Source of the DNA: Macquaria australasica
Taxonomy: Eukaryota > Chordata > Actinopteri > Centrarchiformes > Percichthyidae
Reading direction: 5' to 3'
DNA: 64,000 nt
Assembly (NCBI GenBank): GCA_005408345.1
Contig: SEMN01000007.1
Coordinates: 2,020,001-2,084,000, forward strand
Part shown: piece by piece, positions 1 through 14,000 of the stretch
Numbering within the stretch: position 1 is the stretch's first letter
Layout: each line of letters begins with the position of its first letter
Notes under the pieces: model-generated
Told to the model about the DNA's origin: nothing
What the model saw: only the letters and a program-made list of their open reading frames with translations
Database searches by the model: none
Program-made: the position numbers and the translations under genes

Positions 1-1287
1 CCTTAAGGCATATATCCTGTCAGTAGATGTTTTGCTTCAGTGGTGCATACTCCTGAACACCTTGTCAACTGAATTGGCACAAACCAGTAAACACAGTAAT
101 CCTGAGGCTCTCAGGGGCCCCTGGAGTTCTTGGGGCCCCAGGACAGATGCCTGCTTTGTTGGTAATCCAGCGGTGTATAATGACCTCAGTCCAATCTTGT
201 AGTATTAAAAAACAAAGATGGACTTGTTGTTGCTGATTGGTGTTTCTTGTCAAAAAGTGGAGCTGAACGTCAAACTGAGACTGTTCTCAGTAAATTCTCA
301 CTTACTGACTTGACTTAAATCCCCTGCATCACATTTTTTTTTTTTTATGTTTTCAAATTAGCTTCAAGAACGGCCTTAACTGCAGCATTAACCACGACAA
401 CAGATCACATTAAGGCTGACTTTTGTTGGTCATCGCCACAGGGACCTGGAACAAGCCTGGCAGGACGGGCCTCTTGTTGTTTCTATTTGACTACAGACAA
501 CACAATGGATGGTGGGCGGTTGAGGTGCTGCGTGAATTTATGAGCCAATCAGCTAGCAGATGTTTGCTGTGTCTTGCTAGAAGCTGGGTCATAATTCACA
601 CAAATGGCCGTCCAGACAAAACAGAACTGGGAGGAAACAATCCTCCGAGCTGCGTCAGCCGCGGAGCTCTGTGTTTGCCAAGCCCCTGCTGGCAGCCGTG
701 ACCGCTCAACATCACGCAGAAGAAGAATGAAGAGGAAAGAAGAGGGAAAGATGAAATGTGTGTTGCATGGGGTCTCTTTTAGAGTAGTAGCTCGAGGGTA
801 TCTCTAGAGCTTCACTTGTTTCTCTCTGTCACTCTCAATCTTCTCACTTCTGCGTATTGTTCAATTCATTTCATAACAATTTCCACCCTTTGCTTTCCCT
901 CTTCTGCCTCCTCTTCTTTCTCTTTCTCAGTTCCTCTTACCTTCTCTCTCTGCAGTCTTTCTAATCTCCTCATCAGCTCTCCCTCCGTCATCTCCCACTC
1001 TCGTTCCCTCTCTGTCTCCACCATCCCTCGGCTCTCAGAGTATTTATTACAGTGCTAAGTGGGCCTACCAGCTTTCTAGAGTGCTTCTAATAGAGACTGT
1101 GACAGAGAATGAATAGTTATTCCACCTCCTCCACCTACGGGCAAGGTGATGGCTCCAAAAATATTATCATTCTTCTCTAATCACTTGGAGCGCATGCCAT
1201 TCGAGTGTCTTGCATTTAGTGAGGGACGGTAAAGTGGATGACGAGGAAAGTTGGGAGTTTGGAAAGACAAAACAATGATTATAGAAT
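1..1287. other. non-coding DNA, nothing recognised
   Basis: Short open frames with no family resemblance. CT-rich low-complexity sequence is prominent at about 840-1040. I could not assign a gene or a transposon family. Confidence 0.5.
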
Positions 1288-1844
1288 AATAGCTCGACAT
1301 TTTGGGAAACACGTGTATTTGCTTTCTTGCCGAGAGTTAGATGAGAAGGTCGATACCACTCTCATGTCTGTACGCTAAATATGAAGTTACAGCCAGCAGC
1401 CGGTTAGTTTAGCTTAGCAGAAAGACTGGAAATTGGGGGGAAACAGCTAGCCCTGTACAAAAGTAACAACTCTAAAGCTCACTAATAATCACATTGTATC
1501 TCATTTGTTTAATCCATATGTTAAAACAACAACGTTTCTTGGGCGATTATGTGGAAGACTATTTCTTGGCCAGGAACAGTTGCCAGGCAACCAGCAGAGA
1601 CTCCAGGAAAGTTACCGGCAAATTGTCATTTTTACACGTCAGTGTTTGTACTGATTAAACAAAGAACACATCATGTGTCAGGCTAGCTGTTTCTAGTCTT
1701 TATGCTAAGCTAAGCTAACCGGCTGCTGGCTGTAACTTCATATTTTCCTTACTAATATGACGGTGGTATTGATCTTCTCATCTAGCCCTTGTGTAAAAAA
1801 GCGAATAAGCAAATTTCCCAAAATGTCTACTGAACTATTCCTTG
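1288..1844. mobile_element. palindromic foldback element (MITE-like), copy 1
   Basis: The left end AATAGCTCGACATTTTGGGA is mirrored by TTTCCCAAAATGTC...GAACTATTCC at the right end. The inner block (TGAAGTTACAGCCAGCAGCC, GGTTAG, AGACTGGAA, AACAGCTAG) near 1381-1450 recurs as its reverse complement near 1683-1745. The whole unit is therefore a large inverted repeat. Related copies are at 18894-19325 and 20764-21098. No transposase is encoded; this is a non-autonomous element of a kind common in percomorph genomes. Confidence 0.8.
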
Positions 1845-4800
1845 TTTATTAGTGGAGGAAATGAGAGCTGTGCTCAGAATCAGCAGCTACATAAAGTTTA
1901 ATATTCACAAAAGACAGCGGTGGGTGTAAATGCTGATAATGCAAGGTGGTGCTGTGCCCCGCCAGTCCACAGGGCCTTCACACGGCCCATCGCGTTCTTA
2001 GCCAACACAAAGACGTTTTTATGAGGTGAAATGATGGCAACAGTTTCTCTCCGACTTTGCCCTTCACACTTATTTTGTCAGAGCACTCCTTCTTCTGCTG
2101 TTCTTCTCAATAACTTCCTTATCAACCCCTTTTTCTCCTCTAATCATCTAATTAATTTCTTGCTCTCTTCTTAGAGTATGTGTTTCCTTTCTCTTTTCTA
2201 TTGACTGTGGCCCATTTGCATGAAATGGAAATGGGCCTTGTCTTTTCCCACCTGCACTTCACCTTTCCTCAACTTTATGTCTCTCCTCTCCCATTCCTCC
2301 TTCCTTTCCTACATTGTCTTCTCTCTCCATATCGCAGAGTGGCTGGCTGGTGATGGTTGCCTGAGTGATTGAGAGGATAAGGGTGATTTAAGAATAGGAT
2401 AGTCAGCCAGAGGTCCTGCCAGGAATGAGAAAAACAGATAGAAAGAGGAGAAGAGTGAAGTACAAGTGTGAGGAGAAAAGCAGGAAAGAGGAAATAAGAA
2501 ACGGCAAAAGAGAGAGCTCTTCATTTGACTAGGGTGGCCAGTTCAGTCAGCTAAATCAAACTACAGTACACATTCTTTGTTGATTAAGATTTCACACCTT
2601 TCTAATCTTTTATTCTTAAAATTACTTCTCATAAATGAAACATGAAAACAGTCAAATTGCAGTTTATTTTTACAGTTCATGAAACAAATCATTCAACACA
2701 AATGTGTAGTTGTAAATTGGAAAATAATACAGTTTTATTTCATTAGTTTAGGACGAGTTTTGACAGTGGTGACATTTAATTTCCTCTTGATTCACTTCTG
2801 AAATCCTGTGTCAGTAGGTAACTAAACTTCTTTAATGAGCAAATTCAGCTGCAGAGCTTTTCTGATATGTACCATTCATATGATTATACTGTGTAGATGA
2901 CATTTCTGAACCGAGCGTTTTCTGCCTCCTTGTGTTTGTTTCTTCCATATCGCTGTTAGCAGGAGGATACATCACTCACTCGCCTAACTTCTGACAGACC
3001 ATGATATGTTTGTGTTTCTCCTGCCAGTATGATTGACTTGTACTGATTGACCTTTGAAACAAACTATAGTCTGCACCGAAATCAGATGAAGGTTTGGAGA
3101 GAGACACAGACACGGTGAGAGAGCGACAGGAAGAGACAGATATTCACAAAGACAGAAAACACACAAAGAATAGGACATCAACGCTGTCACATCCATGAAT
3201 GAATGCAAACTGATAAACCAACGTTTCGTACTTTACTGTGTCACCGCTGTGCTCATGTATCCAATGTTGACCCAGCGCTGATTAATGATGAAGTCATTGA
3301 ATTACTGTCCTTGATTGAGTTCTAAAATGCTGCTGATCCAGCAGAGTCCCATGTGCAGTGTCAGTTGGGACTTTATTTAGTCCTTTGTTTAGTACTGACC
3401 TTATGTTGCCGCTGGAGAGACAGTTAACTTCTGAGGTTATTTTGTCTCTAAAAGGCAAAGCTGTTGATGTAATGGTGTGGAAAAAAAATAAAGTTTTAGA
3501 ATGGATGGTTCTGATCTTCAGCTCTGAATGACTCACCTTGAAAAAAAGTACACCTTTGACTGCAAGACTGATTGAGTACGCAACAAATGATCGTTCATAA
3601 AGAGAACTATGATGTAATTTTATTATCAACTCTTCAAGAGCGTACTGCTAGTAAGTTACTGGCATTGAACTAACATTTAAAGCTCAGCGTTTAAAAGAAT
3701 TTAACTTGACTTTCTCTCCAAGTTTAAGGCTGTGGATTATCAACTGAATAATTCATCCCCTGCATAGAACAATTTCTCCTTTTACATTTGTGCCTCATTT
3801 ATCTGAAATAAGATTTCTAGACATACCTAAAAGTCAATAAGGAAGGTTATGCTTTGAATATGAATATAATGATCTTGCCCTGCACATCTAATTGTTTCTC
3901 AGTATTCTTTTATTTGAACTGACTCAAAGACTTTCAGTTTGGTGTTGGTCATGTAACAAAACCTTACAGTGAAACAACTTAACTGACCTCCAGTAGTGAC
4001 TCATTTAGATGTACATCAATACAGAAAAAACAGAATGATATCAGTCACTTGTCTTACTCTGTGATATAGGGCTAAGAGGGTGGTTCAAATTAAAAACTAT
4101 TATGTATAAGTATATATAAAGTATTTAATCTAGAAGATTACAATTTAATCCGTGTGTGTATTAAATGTAAGATAATATAGCCCTAGTGGGTAATCAGAGG
4201 GTAACCGACTTGTTATGAGCACCCCAATGAGTGTTGTTCTTTCACCATTGTGTGAAAATCAAAGAGCAGTTGTGGCATTCACCGAATTCAAAGCTCTGCA
4301 AAATCTCCTTGTGCAGTTAAACCTTTTAAACGGCTGGATTTGGAAATGCAAGCTGCTTTTGCTGCACACTCAGGCAGGCTGGTGAGCTGGTGAAGTCTTT
4401 GCTAGCAAGAGGCTCACTCACGGATCGCTAAGAAACAGCCCTTCAAACAACTGCCAGATATTTGGGGGCCACACACAGAGCTGTGAATGTGACAATGAGA
4501 GGGGGATAGGAGAATAATTTACCTTGATTCACACCTTTTCTGTCACCTAAGATATTAACATATAATATAATAGGTAACAGAGACACCTCTGGTTCACTTT
4601 AGGTTCCCCTTCCCATCTCGAAATCCTTCAAATAAAATCCTTATTTTAGCTTGTCCTCCAATCTCTGACTTTGTAATTGCCCCAATTTATAATCTCTTGA
4701 GTTATAATGTTTTGACATGAGTAATAATACTATAGTAAGTAATACAGTGGAAATCAAGGGAGCCAAATGTCTGTAAAAGATCTGATTAATATGATTTTCT

Positions 4801-7800
4801 ATATTTTGACATTATTAAAAATACTAACAACTTAAAGTGTAACTCCACCCTCAGATTCTGCTACAACCCTCTCTCCCAGCAAATTAAAAAAATGCAACAA
4901 GTGAGGGAACAGCGACTGTAGGAGGCGTGCCCTCGTGGCTACGTAGTGTCTGGTTCAGGAGACACAGGAGACTGATTAGTCTTTTTTTATATAAATTTCA
5001 TGGCATAGACAGGTCCCAACTGGTTGACTCTATGTCAGCACTGGCCTCCCAGGTTCAGGGCTGATTTGAAATAGTAGATGCCGTGTTGAGCCATGCGGAT
5101 TTAATACATTTGGTAAGAAATGTCAATATTAACACTAGCATTGATGTGTTTCATCACAGTACAGTCATATCATTTAGTTTACAGCTCAATAAACATGTTT
5201 AAGTGTGCTGTATCTCTATAACCTCTCATAAGTGCTTTTTGGATGGTGTGAATTCCTCAGGGTGCTACTTAAAATCCCTAAAAATCCCTTTAAAACATAG
5301 AGATGGATTGAGGAAATATAATATTTTCTGTACTGAAACTTTAGTTAAACTGTCACTTACTGTTGTAGGAAGTTTTCAATTTGTTGCAAGCCCTATGACC
5401 AGCGATACAGCTTGTGCAGTGAAGCATTACAACTTTCCATTCGCACAAAAGGTCGTTTCAGTAGGTGCACTTTTACCTAACAGGGTGCAGCTGGAACAAT
5501 GCCTAATGAGGTCATCTTTAATTGAAAGCTCAGGTCACTGCAAGAAGAAAGCCAAACTTAATCAGGTTTCTGTGTGTTCAGTAATACTTTTGGATATCAT
5601 GAGCAGCTAGAGATGTCCTGAGAAAAACACTGCAGTGGGCACGTTATGTGCAGGAGTTGGCAGACATTGGGGAATAAGTACAGATGAGGATTAAACACTT
5701 TTCCACCCAGAAACTGGTCGTTATTTAAAAAGTGCATTACTGTATCTGCATACTGTCGTCTAAACTGTAAAGTAAGATAAGGTAATAAGAAAATTTAGAC
5801 AAACATTTAGAAACGTGGGAATGACACATACAAAACACTGGATATATTAAATTAATATTGTAGGAATTAACATAATGAATTTTGGATCATACAATATATT
5901 TGATCTATTCATGTTTCATTAATCAATAGGCTGTTACAGCTTTTAACATAAAGTACTGTATTCTGCTGTGTAATGGCTATGTGTAAGGACACAAAGGCAG
6001 CTTTGGCACTGTTCAAGGAAGTTACTGGTGCCAGACCAAGGATAAAACAAGCATTTCTCATCCAAACTAGGTTTATAAACCGGATGTTATAATTTTTATG
6101 ACTTAAAGGATTATGTATTTGTACCCAGCTCACCCAGGACTGATTCCTTGACAAGACCAGACCACCAGACAAGCTGTGCCAACAGTATGGCAGCTAAAAC
6201 TACTGTGACAGGTTGTTATTATTTCTGTAAAGAAAACTGTAATTTCAGTCTAACAATACATCACTCATGGTTACCATGTAAGTTGGTTTCAGTTGAACAC
6301 TCTGTTGCTAGCAGCAACCACTGTTCCATAGCAGTTACAGTTTAACTGACATTGTTACATTTTGTCAGATCTGTGACCAAGCAAATCTTCACAAGCATCT
6401 TTTATCTACTCCCAAAAATGCCCTTGTTGGAGCATTATCTGTAGGGTCTCCTTTTATCACAGCTGTTTTGTGATTGTTGATCTTGTGATTTGTTAATTTA
6501 GTTTTACTGCAATCAGTTTTTGCAACCAAGCTAGCCATTATACTAGCTGTCTGAGGCTAATGTGTCGCTAATACAACATTATAAGAAACTGTTAATCACT
6601 TTTACTCTTGTATTTACTTTAGATTACTTATTGTCTTGTACTTTGAGGGACAATGTAACTAATCTGACAGCTAGTCCTTTTTGTTACTATGCTAATCATT
6701 TCTTACACTACCTTTGGTATAACTATTGGTTATGGTATTATTTCACCTTCTGTCTTTAACTTTTTATTGGAAGAGTTTTTAGCTCGCTGCATAGCTGAGC
6801 ACCTACACACATAGTGAGGGCAGAAGATGTTTACAGCTTGATTCAAAGATGGAGGACATTGTGTTCAGTTTTAGTAAGTTTATTCCTCTTTCAACAACAA
6901 AACATTATTACTCAAGTTTTAAACCTCTAGATGTGTCAATATGTAGAACTATTAGCTGGAAGATTATTTTCTGTATGATGCTGCTCCTCAACAGTCGCCT
7001 CAGTGCATCACCTCTGTGTTGTAAAAGAAAAGGCCGTGTAGAGAAACATGGGAGATGCATCAGCATCGTAGTAGCACCAGGATGACTTTTTGCCTTTCAC
7101 AGGCATTTTGTGTGAACATCCCCCCACTTCTTAATCATTAATTTATCCAGGCATTCCTCACAACAGCCTATTTATAGAAGCCTTCACCAAACATCTCTGC
7201 GCTCTGTGCTCATTTTTAAACGGCGAACGAAGAACAAGGCTGAGACGTCTGCTCTGCCTCTCCACTGTACCATTTGTCTGTCAGAGGGGTGATAGAGAAA
7301 GGCCCTGGTGCACTGTTGGGCTTTCAAAGACGAGAGGGGTTGATGGTGGTGGTGTGGTATTTTCAGTCTATCTCTTCTCTCACTATGCTGTTTTCCCCAT
7401 TTCTTTCCAATTTTCTTCCTATTTTTTCCTCACTTTCATTGACTGCCCTCATACTTTTCTTTTATTCTTTGTTTCGTCTTCTTCCTCAAACCACAGTCTG
7501 TTCTAGCACACTACGCTACTCGCACTGTGATGAGCTAATTGCTGTCAGTAGTTCAGAGTGTGATGGGTCCCCAGTTCTGTGATACATAAATAGACTTTTC
7601 AAAACCTTTCAGAGAGACACAAGAGTGCTGTGGAGAAACAGAGAGATTTGCATTCATTAGAATTCTGCTTTTGATTTCTGTTCTGTTTACAGGGGAGCAT
7701 GTTATGGGATATAAGAAAACACAGTGAAGCCAGTTTATTTGATCTCAAACCAGCAGCTATACTAACACACATTATAACACACACATATATAATAAGTGTA

Positions 7801-8229
7801 ACCATAAAGGATAGGAGATAATCAAGATAGCAGTGCGTGTGCAGCGTGATGCCCTGCAGCTCCCAAATTTGAGAAGCTCTGGGAGCTGCAATAATGTTTT
7901 TGTTGTATTAATACTGCACTGTGCACTGATAATACATTAGACATGAGTAACTGGATGAATGTAGTGCTTCTCTCAACAAACTTGCCTAAATATGTTAAAG
8001 ACCACAGGTTTTAATGATCAGATCCCTCTAACAGGCATTACAGGCTCTGTAGGCTTCACCACACTGAAACTTGCACACACCGGTTCAGCCAATCAGAATG
8101 AGCCCACCAGAGCCCTTGTGCAACAGTTGTATATATTATGCAGTACTTGCAAAATATAGTGCTCTGTTACAGAGCCTGTTAGAGGATGAAACAGAACTGA
8201 CCTTGGTTCTGAATGTGAAACTGACAGAG
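1845..8229. other. AT-rich non-coding DNA
   Basis: No exon, RNA gene or clear repeat is recognised. The longest open frames (3294-3629 minus, 5203-5610 plus) lack family similarity and exon-like codon use. The stretch at 4840-5110 looks like a degraded interspersed repeat but I cannot name it. A 10-base hairpin stem occurs at 7855-7890. Confidence 0.5.
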
Positions 8230-8737
8230 TCTGATACACTACTGTACATGGCCTAAAATATGTGTAAATAAAGTATGTGGACACCCGAACTTGAGAACAT
8301 TTGTTTAACAGCCCTTACTTCTCTGAGAACGCTTTCCTTAAGATTTTCGATCCTGGCTGCAGGGCTTTGCTCCCATTCAGCCACAAGAGCATCAGTGAGG
8401 TTGACTGCTGGTGTTGGGCGATAAGGCCTGACTCGCACTTGGCATTCCAGTTCATCCCAAAAGTGTTGGACAGGGTTGAGGTTATGGCTCTGTGCAGGCC
8501 AATCAAGGTGGACCTCACCTTGTGCATGTGGGCATTGTCATTTGAAACAGGAAAGGGCCTTTCCCAAACTGTTGGAAGCACACATTTGTCTATAATATTA
8601 TTATGTTGTATACTGTAGCACTAATATTTCCTTTAACTGAATGTAAGGGGGCTACCCAAAACCTTAAAAAACATCCCCAGACCAAAAGTACACATATGAA
8701 CAGGGATGTCCACGTACTTCTGGCCATGCAGTGTATT
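8230..8737 (-). mobile_element. Tc1/mariner relic, internally deleted, with C-terminal transposase remnant
   Basis: The ends carry similar inverted repeats: TACATGGCC...GTATGTGGACACCC on the left and GGGATGTCCACGTACTTCTG...GGCCATGCAGTGTA on the right. The minus strand between about 8560 and 8255 reads WPAQSHNLNPVQHFWDELEC, RVRPYRPTPAVNLTDALVAE and WEQSPAARIENLKESVLREV across frame changes. This corresponds to the C-terminal third of a Tc1-type DDE transposase, whose usual form is NPIEHLWDELE. Most of the catalytic domain is missing, so it cannot encode an active enzyme. Confidence 0.85.
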
Positions 8738-10408
8738 TCAGTTCAGCCTAATGCTAAACTGTGAAAGTGCCCAGAGCAGTTGCCAAGCTGCAAAAACTAC
8801 ATTGTATCTTTGTACATTTTGAGAAGAGTCATAAAACCCTTTCTCTGGACTATTTCTTTGATGGTGCTTAAGCTTTAACTTCATAGGATAGTGTAGATAC
8901 AGAAACTGCTGAATAAAAGATCCACTGATGAACTGTATAAAGCCACCCACTTAAATTGTATTTGTTCAACAATTATTTATTGCTTTCATAAATGCAGGTC
9001 TGTGGGCTAAATAGATTTTAATGGAAGTTAAACTAAGTAAATAGTGAAGCAATGGCTCAAAATGAAAGTCTAATTTTCATTATTATTCAACCCTGTAAAA
9101 CGACATTTGGCATTAAAGTAGCTTTTATTCTTTTATCTTCAGATGAGTCCTGTTTATTTCTTTGTCTACTTAATCTTTGTAAAAGCTCAGGGAGGTATAT
9201 TAAGCTATTGATTAGCAGTCATGTGTTGCCTCGTTTGTCCCGAAAGAAATTGTTCCTTTCCCCCTGGAACTGGAGCAAAGACCAGCCTTCACCACAGAGA
9301 AGATTAACAAAGTCAGACAAGTTAAAAACCTAATAGAGAGGAACATCCATTACTGAATGGACCACCAGTCGAGCCAAGAAAAGGCCATTAAGGAAAGCAT
9401 GGACTCAGCTCCCTGTAGAAAACATTTATGAGGCACTCACTAATGAGTCAACAGAGAGGACTCTTTTCATCACTCAAACTAATTGGCATCTGTGAATCTG
9501 TAGCTTAAAGAAGAAAAAGAGGAACCTGCTCGATAATATTAATCGAATTTTCTGCGAAGGAGCGAGATGGGCGAAGCGGTGGCTCTCAAAGCTCAAAGGT
9601 GCAATAGACATGATGAGGATGCTACCGTCTCACACATGAACACACATAAAAACAGTTTCTGGATTTTTGTAAAGGAGAAAAAATGTCTGACTTTTTGCTA
9701 CATTGCTACAAGCAGAAACATGTTAATGCCACAAAATAAACAAAATGCAGAATTAAATAAAAGTCTGTACAACTTTGAAGTTTGAGGCAGGACTCTGGTT
9801 ATCAAAACAATGTCCTCGACCTAGTCGCTAACATAGACAGCTAATGAGCTCTGTGTAAATTGAGGAAGTACTCCTCAGTCTCAGGGACCTATTACATCCT
9901 TGCCCTCATTCTTCAGGCCATTCTCTTGATGTATGAGTGCACAGCAGTTATTATTTCCAAATACTGGATCCCATCGCTCCTAAGTCCCAGTAATTGTTTG
10001 TCATTATCAGTTCCCCTTTATTGTAGCCAAAAGCACTGGATGGCATGGCAAGCATGCAGGAAATGGAGGCAGACAGAGTAAAGATAAACAAAGTGTTTGC
10101 CGTGCATCACTGATGGCATGAAATGCAAAGGTGCAGGCCGCTCAATAAAACTAATCAAACGTGAATTTTAAGGGGTATTGACTTGCGTGGATTCACAAAG
10201 GAAAGAGAGGGGAAAAAGCTGAAGCCAGCCTGGCAGGGCAAGGACAGTCAGAGGGCAGAGCTAACAGACTGCTGTTTATTTTTCACTGCACAGGCCATTT
10301 CTATTGTTTCTGCTTTAAAATGACACCTGTTGCAGTATAAAATGTCACAATTAAAAGAAAGGGTGGGTCCTTTAGGTCCTCAAGTTGGAGTCAGTCATCA
10401 CTTTAGGA
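8738..10408. other. non-coding DNA, nothing recognised
   Basis: Short open frames only; no exon with family similarity, no RNA gene and no clear repeat boundaries. Confidence 0.5.
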
Positions 10409-10857
10409 CTTTAAAGCCCCTGACAACTTGTTTTCAAATCCTAAGTATTTTTCTATAACAATAAATAGGTATAACTAGATAGGCAACAAGCAAATTTAAA
10501 TTTAGGAAAATAACAACCATACTTATTTATTTAAGAGTTTAACACAATAATCTAGCTAATCTGCTTCATCAGGACTGTGGGTGTGGTTTAATCAGATTTG
10601 ACTGGCAGTGGCCTGGAAACATGAGCAAACAATCCTACAACATTTTGTCACTTTTTGATTCAAATGTTGTGATTAGTGCATCAAAGTACGTGACATCACC
10701 TTTCTCCACCTGAGCCCAGCCCACTTCAAAAAAGTGAGAGCACAGATAAAACCTCATATACAGAAATCTTGCTTTTGTAATAACAAAAACTGTTCTAACC
10801 TTGGAAATTATGTGTTCATGTAGCTGATTGATAAAATAGGTATATAGGGCCTTTAAG
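10409..10857. mobile_element. MITE with CTTTAAAGCCC / GGGCCTTTAAG ends
   Basis: The left end reads CTTTAAAGCCCCTGAC and the right end TATAGGGCCTTTAAG, which are inverted copies of each other around about 450 bases of non-coding DNA. The terminal TTAA with C/G-rich ends suggests a piggyBac-type non-autonomous element. The family assignment is tentative. Confidence 0.45.
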
Positions 10858-11013
10858 ACTTATTGCTTGCTTAGTGTGGTTTGCTCTCACTTCCTTAGGT
10901 GAGCGTGTTGTTAGTAAATATATGACTTATTCCCCTGAAACAGAAGCACAATTCTCTTGGAACGGGTTGTGATTTGTCACTTACATGTCTTCTTTTTGGT
11001 TTTTGTCTTTCAG

Positions 11014-14000
11014 TTGCAGCGGTTGAAGCGCTCCCTGTCCTTCAAATCTGTCATGCGCAGCAAGAGTGTGGACAACTTTTTCCAGCGCAGTAACGGCGAA
11101 TCCCGCCCTCCCTCTGCCCTCATCACCACACCTCCACCCCCACCATCTCCTCCCCCCTTCTCTGAGTCGCCCCTGGCCTATGAGCGCTCTCCCTCCCAGT
11201 CCCCGTCTATCAGTCCCAACCCCTCATTGTCATCACACTCACCTTCTGTCAGTCCCTCACTGTCCGTAGCCTCCAAAACCCTGCTAAAGTCTCAGGCCCA
11301 GCTGGTGCAGCCGGTCAAGACCCACTGTTTCCAGGAGCACATCTTCCGTAGGCCGACCAGCTGCCAGCGATGCAAACACATGATCCAAGGTAGGTCAGTT
11401 GTGCCGGTTACTTCCAAAACGTTGCATTCATGGGATGCAGCCGTGTTGGACAGGTGTGTATGAAGTTAATCAGAATCAGTGAAGTTCTTCACACTTTATT
11501 ACTGTTCTTTCTTCACTCCCATGGAGGAAATACATGTGTTCCAAGAGGTAAACATCCCCCAAAATGCAGAAATAAGCTGGTCAGCGGATGCTGCTAGGTA
11601 ATACATTTTAGGCAAGCACATTCATTTTTAACCAGAGTTTGGTCAATCTACTGTACCTGGCTTAAGGGTCAGTTCACCCAAATCCCAAAAAGCATATTTT
11701 CTCACCTACCACTTGTGGTATTTAGCCATGCAAATATTCTTTGGTTTATTTGCTGAAGTTTTTCCACTGGGACTCCTGCTACTTTATCTGACATAATGAA
11801 ATACATTTTGTTTGTGGTTCTCAAAGGATTAAAGATCATTACTCAGGATAATCCACAAGTCTCACAGTGGACCATTTATTTCGTTAGCAGAAAATTGTCC
11901 CAATGAAAATTATTGACAGCAAGCTCTGCGGTCTAATCTTGTTTACATGCCTCCTCTGGGTGTTGTATCGCCTTTTTTTTTTACAATTGGTGTGCTGACG
12001 TTCCCCAGCTGTACCTTTTTTGTTTAAGTCACAAAGCTTGGAAATATTTTCCAAATTACAGTTTATTGTGTCTCTAGTCTAGGCTGTTGTTTTATAACTC
12101 TCTTTTACCTGCTTTAGCAAAACAACACCAGAGACACTGCACCTGATTGAGAATCTGTTGTAGAAAGAACCAAGTGAACCTGGTATAGAGTACACATCAC
12201 CTGGTTTCAGTCCCCTGGGGGACACATTTGTGAACTCTAACTGCTTAATTACTGGCAAAGCTGTTAGGCCTTCTGACCAGTCTTAAGAGCACATTAATCT
12301 GTTTGAAACTGTCTGAATTTATACAGAGAGGCCATTTCTTAATGACAATGTGTCAGTTGTGTGTGAAGTGTGTCTCTGTGTCCTTTGCCTTATTAACTAG
12401 TATAGCACTTTGTTACATTTGGTCACAGAAGAAGCTGCACAAATACATTTAACATACCGTACTTTACCTTGTGTTATACAGGCCAGTCCACTGAAATTTT
12501 TTTGCATGCAGACCATGAAGCGAGCGAGTGTCAGAACTGATATTTAGACAGTTTGTTTAATACTTGGGGCGTGGGCTCCACATGTGAGGCACACATCTGG
12601 TGCACATCATTTGCTAAAATAAACTTGGAGCAATTAAAATCGAAATTTACTGTAGTTACAAATCATTTCTGGGGAGTTGAACAAGTCTTTTAAATGCTAT
12701 GTTTGAAGCACCTACAATATACACAGGGAAAACAGACACAAAGCTAGAGAATGTGGATGCTGCATGGCAACAAGCAGTCTACGTTATTTCTTCCCACTTC
12801 CATTGCCATTACCCTTACCACACCTGATACTGCCCTTCACAGTGACCTTAACCTGTTCCTGATAACAGAAATATTGACAGCTGTCTTCAGTCTAAAGTGA
12901 ATTGTTTGGCGTCCATGCAGGGAACTCCAAGCAGGGGCTGCGTTGTAAAGCCTGTAAGCTGGCGGCTCACCTCTGGTGCTCGTCGGAGCTTTCCCAGCAG
13001 CCCTGTAACGGCAAGGTAAGAACACTTCAGATTCACAATGCACCTTTATGAGGCATAACAGTTACACCTTACTGCCCACATAAAATATATAGTAACACAA
13101 AGTTTCTCTACAAGTGTCTGACACCCTGAGATATGTGGTCAACTGGTGTTAACAGGGGTGTGAAACTCTGAGATGCTCTTTCAAAATCTCCCAAAAGTAG
13201 CTGGATTTGCCACCTGGCCAGTAAAAGAGCAGGGAAATATGTGTAATTGACATAATATTATTATTTTTCCTATTAGTATTTTAAAACATTATAGTCATCA
13301 TAATGATTTACCTCAAATGCATCACGCTGACTTCACTGATCACGCATTTTATACCTGTCTCTTTCTTTTTTCTCAAGATTGTGAAGTTCTTAGTTACCTA
13401 AATTAAAAAGTGACAATTTATTTATTATCATGTTTTATTATTGTAGTTTCATTATATTTCCTCATTCTTATGTCACCTGTCCGTGACAATGCCACCCTTG
13501 AAAGGACAACTCTCATTATCATAAAATGCTTAATCACTGGTCAGGGTGGCTTTGTGTTAATTAATAATGTTCCTGTGTTGCTCTGCTCATTTGCTGTAGT
13601 TATCTCCCAGTAGCCCAGCTTATCATGGGCAAAAATGTTTCTTACATAGTTAATTACATTTTTATATTCTGTGTATTTGTAAAATTTACTGGAAATGCAC
13701 GAATTCTCTGCAGGCCAGAGACTAACACAGAATGCATTGTGTCAGCAGAATTAAACAGCATCTGGATTCTGTAATTGTCTCTCTCAATCAGTTGGTGTAG
13801 CCTTTAGTCCCGGTAATATGCTTAGCCTCAAAGCCCCCGTCTTGTTAAAAGAGGATAAAGCCCTTTTCAAACCAGCAGAGACAAAAAGGTAGAGGTTATA
13901 AATAGAATGTGGATTGACCAGGGCTTTGCAAAGCACACTAACACACTGGGAAATGTGTGAAAGGGTAGCAGTGGGATAAAATTATCTCCCAACTATAAAT

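Noticed and set aside
423..807. Overlapping open frames as a possible first exon of stac2
   Set aside because: No resemblance to the STAC2 N-terminus, and no donor placed to join 11014 in phase 0 that I could defend.
3294..3629. 111-codon open frame, minus strand
   Set aside because: Composition and context look random; no family similarity.
5203..5610. 135-codon open frame
   Set aside because: No recognisable family, no exon-like borders and AT-rich codon use; consistent with a chance frame.
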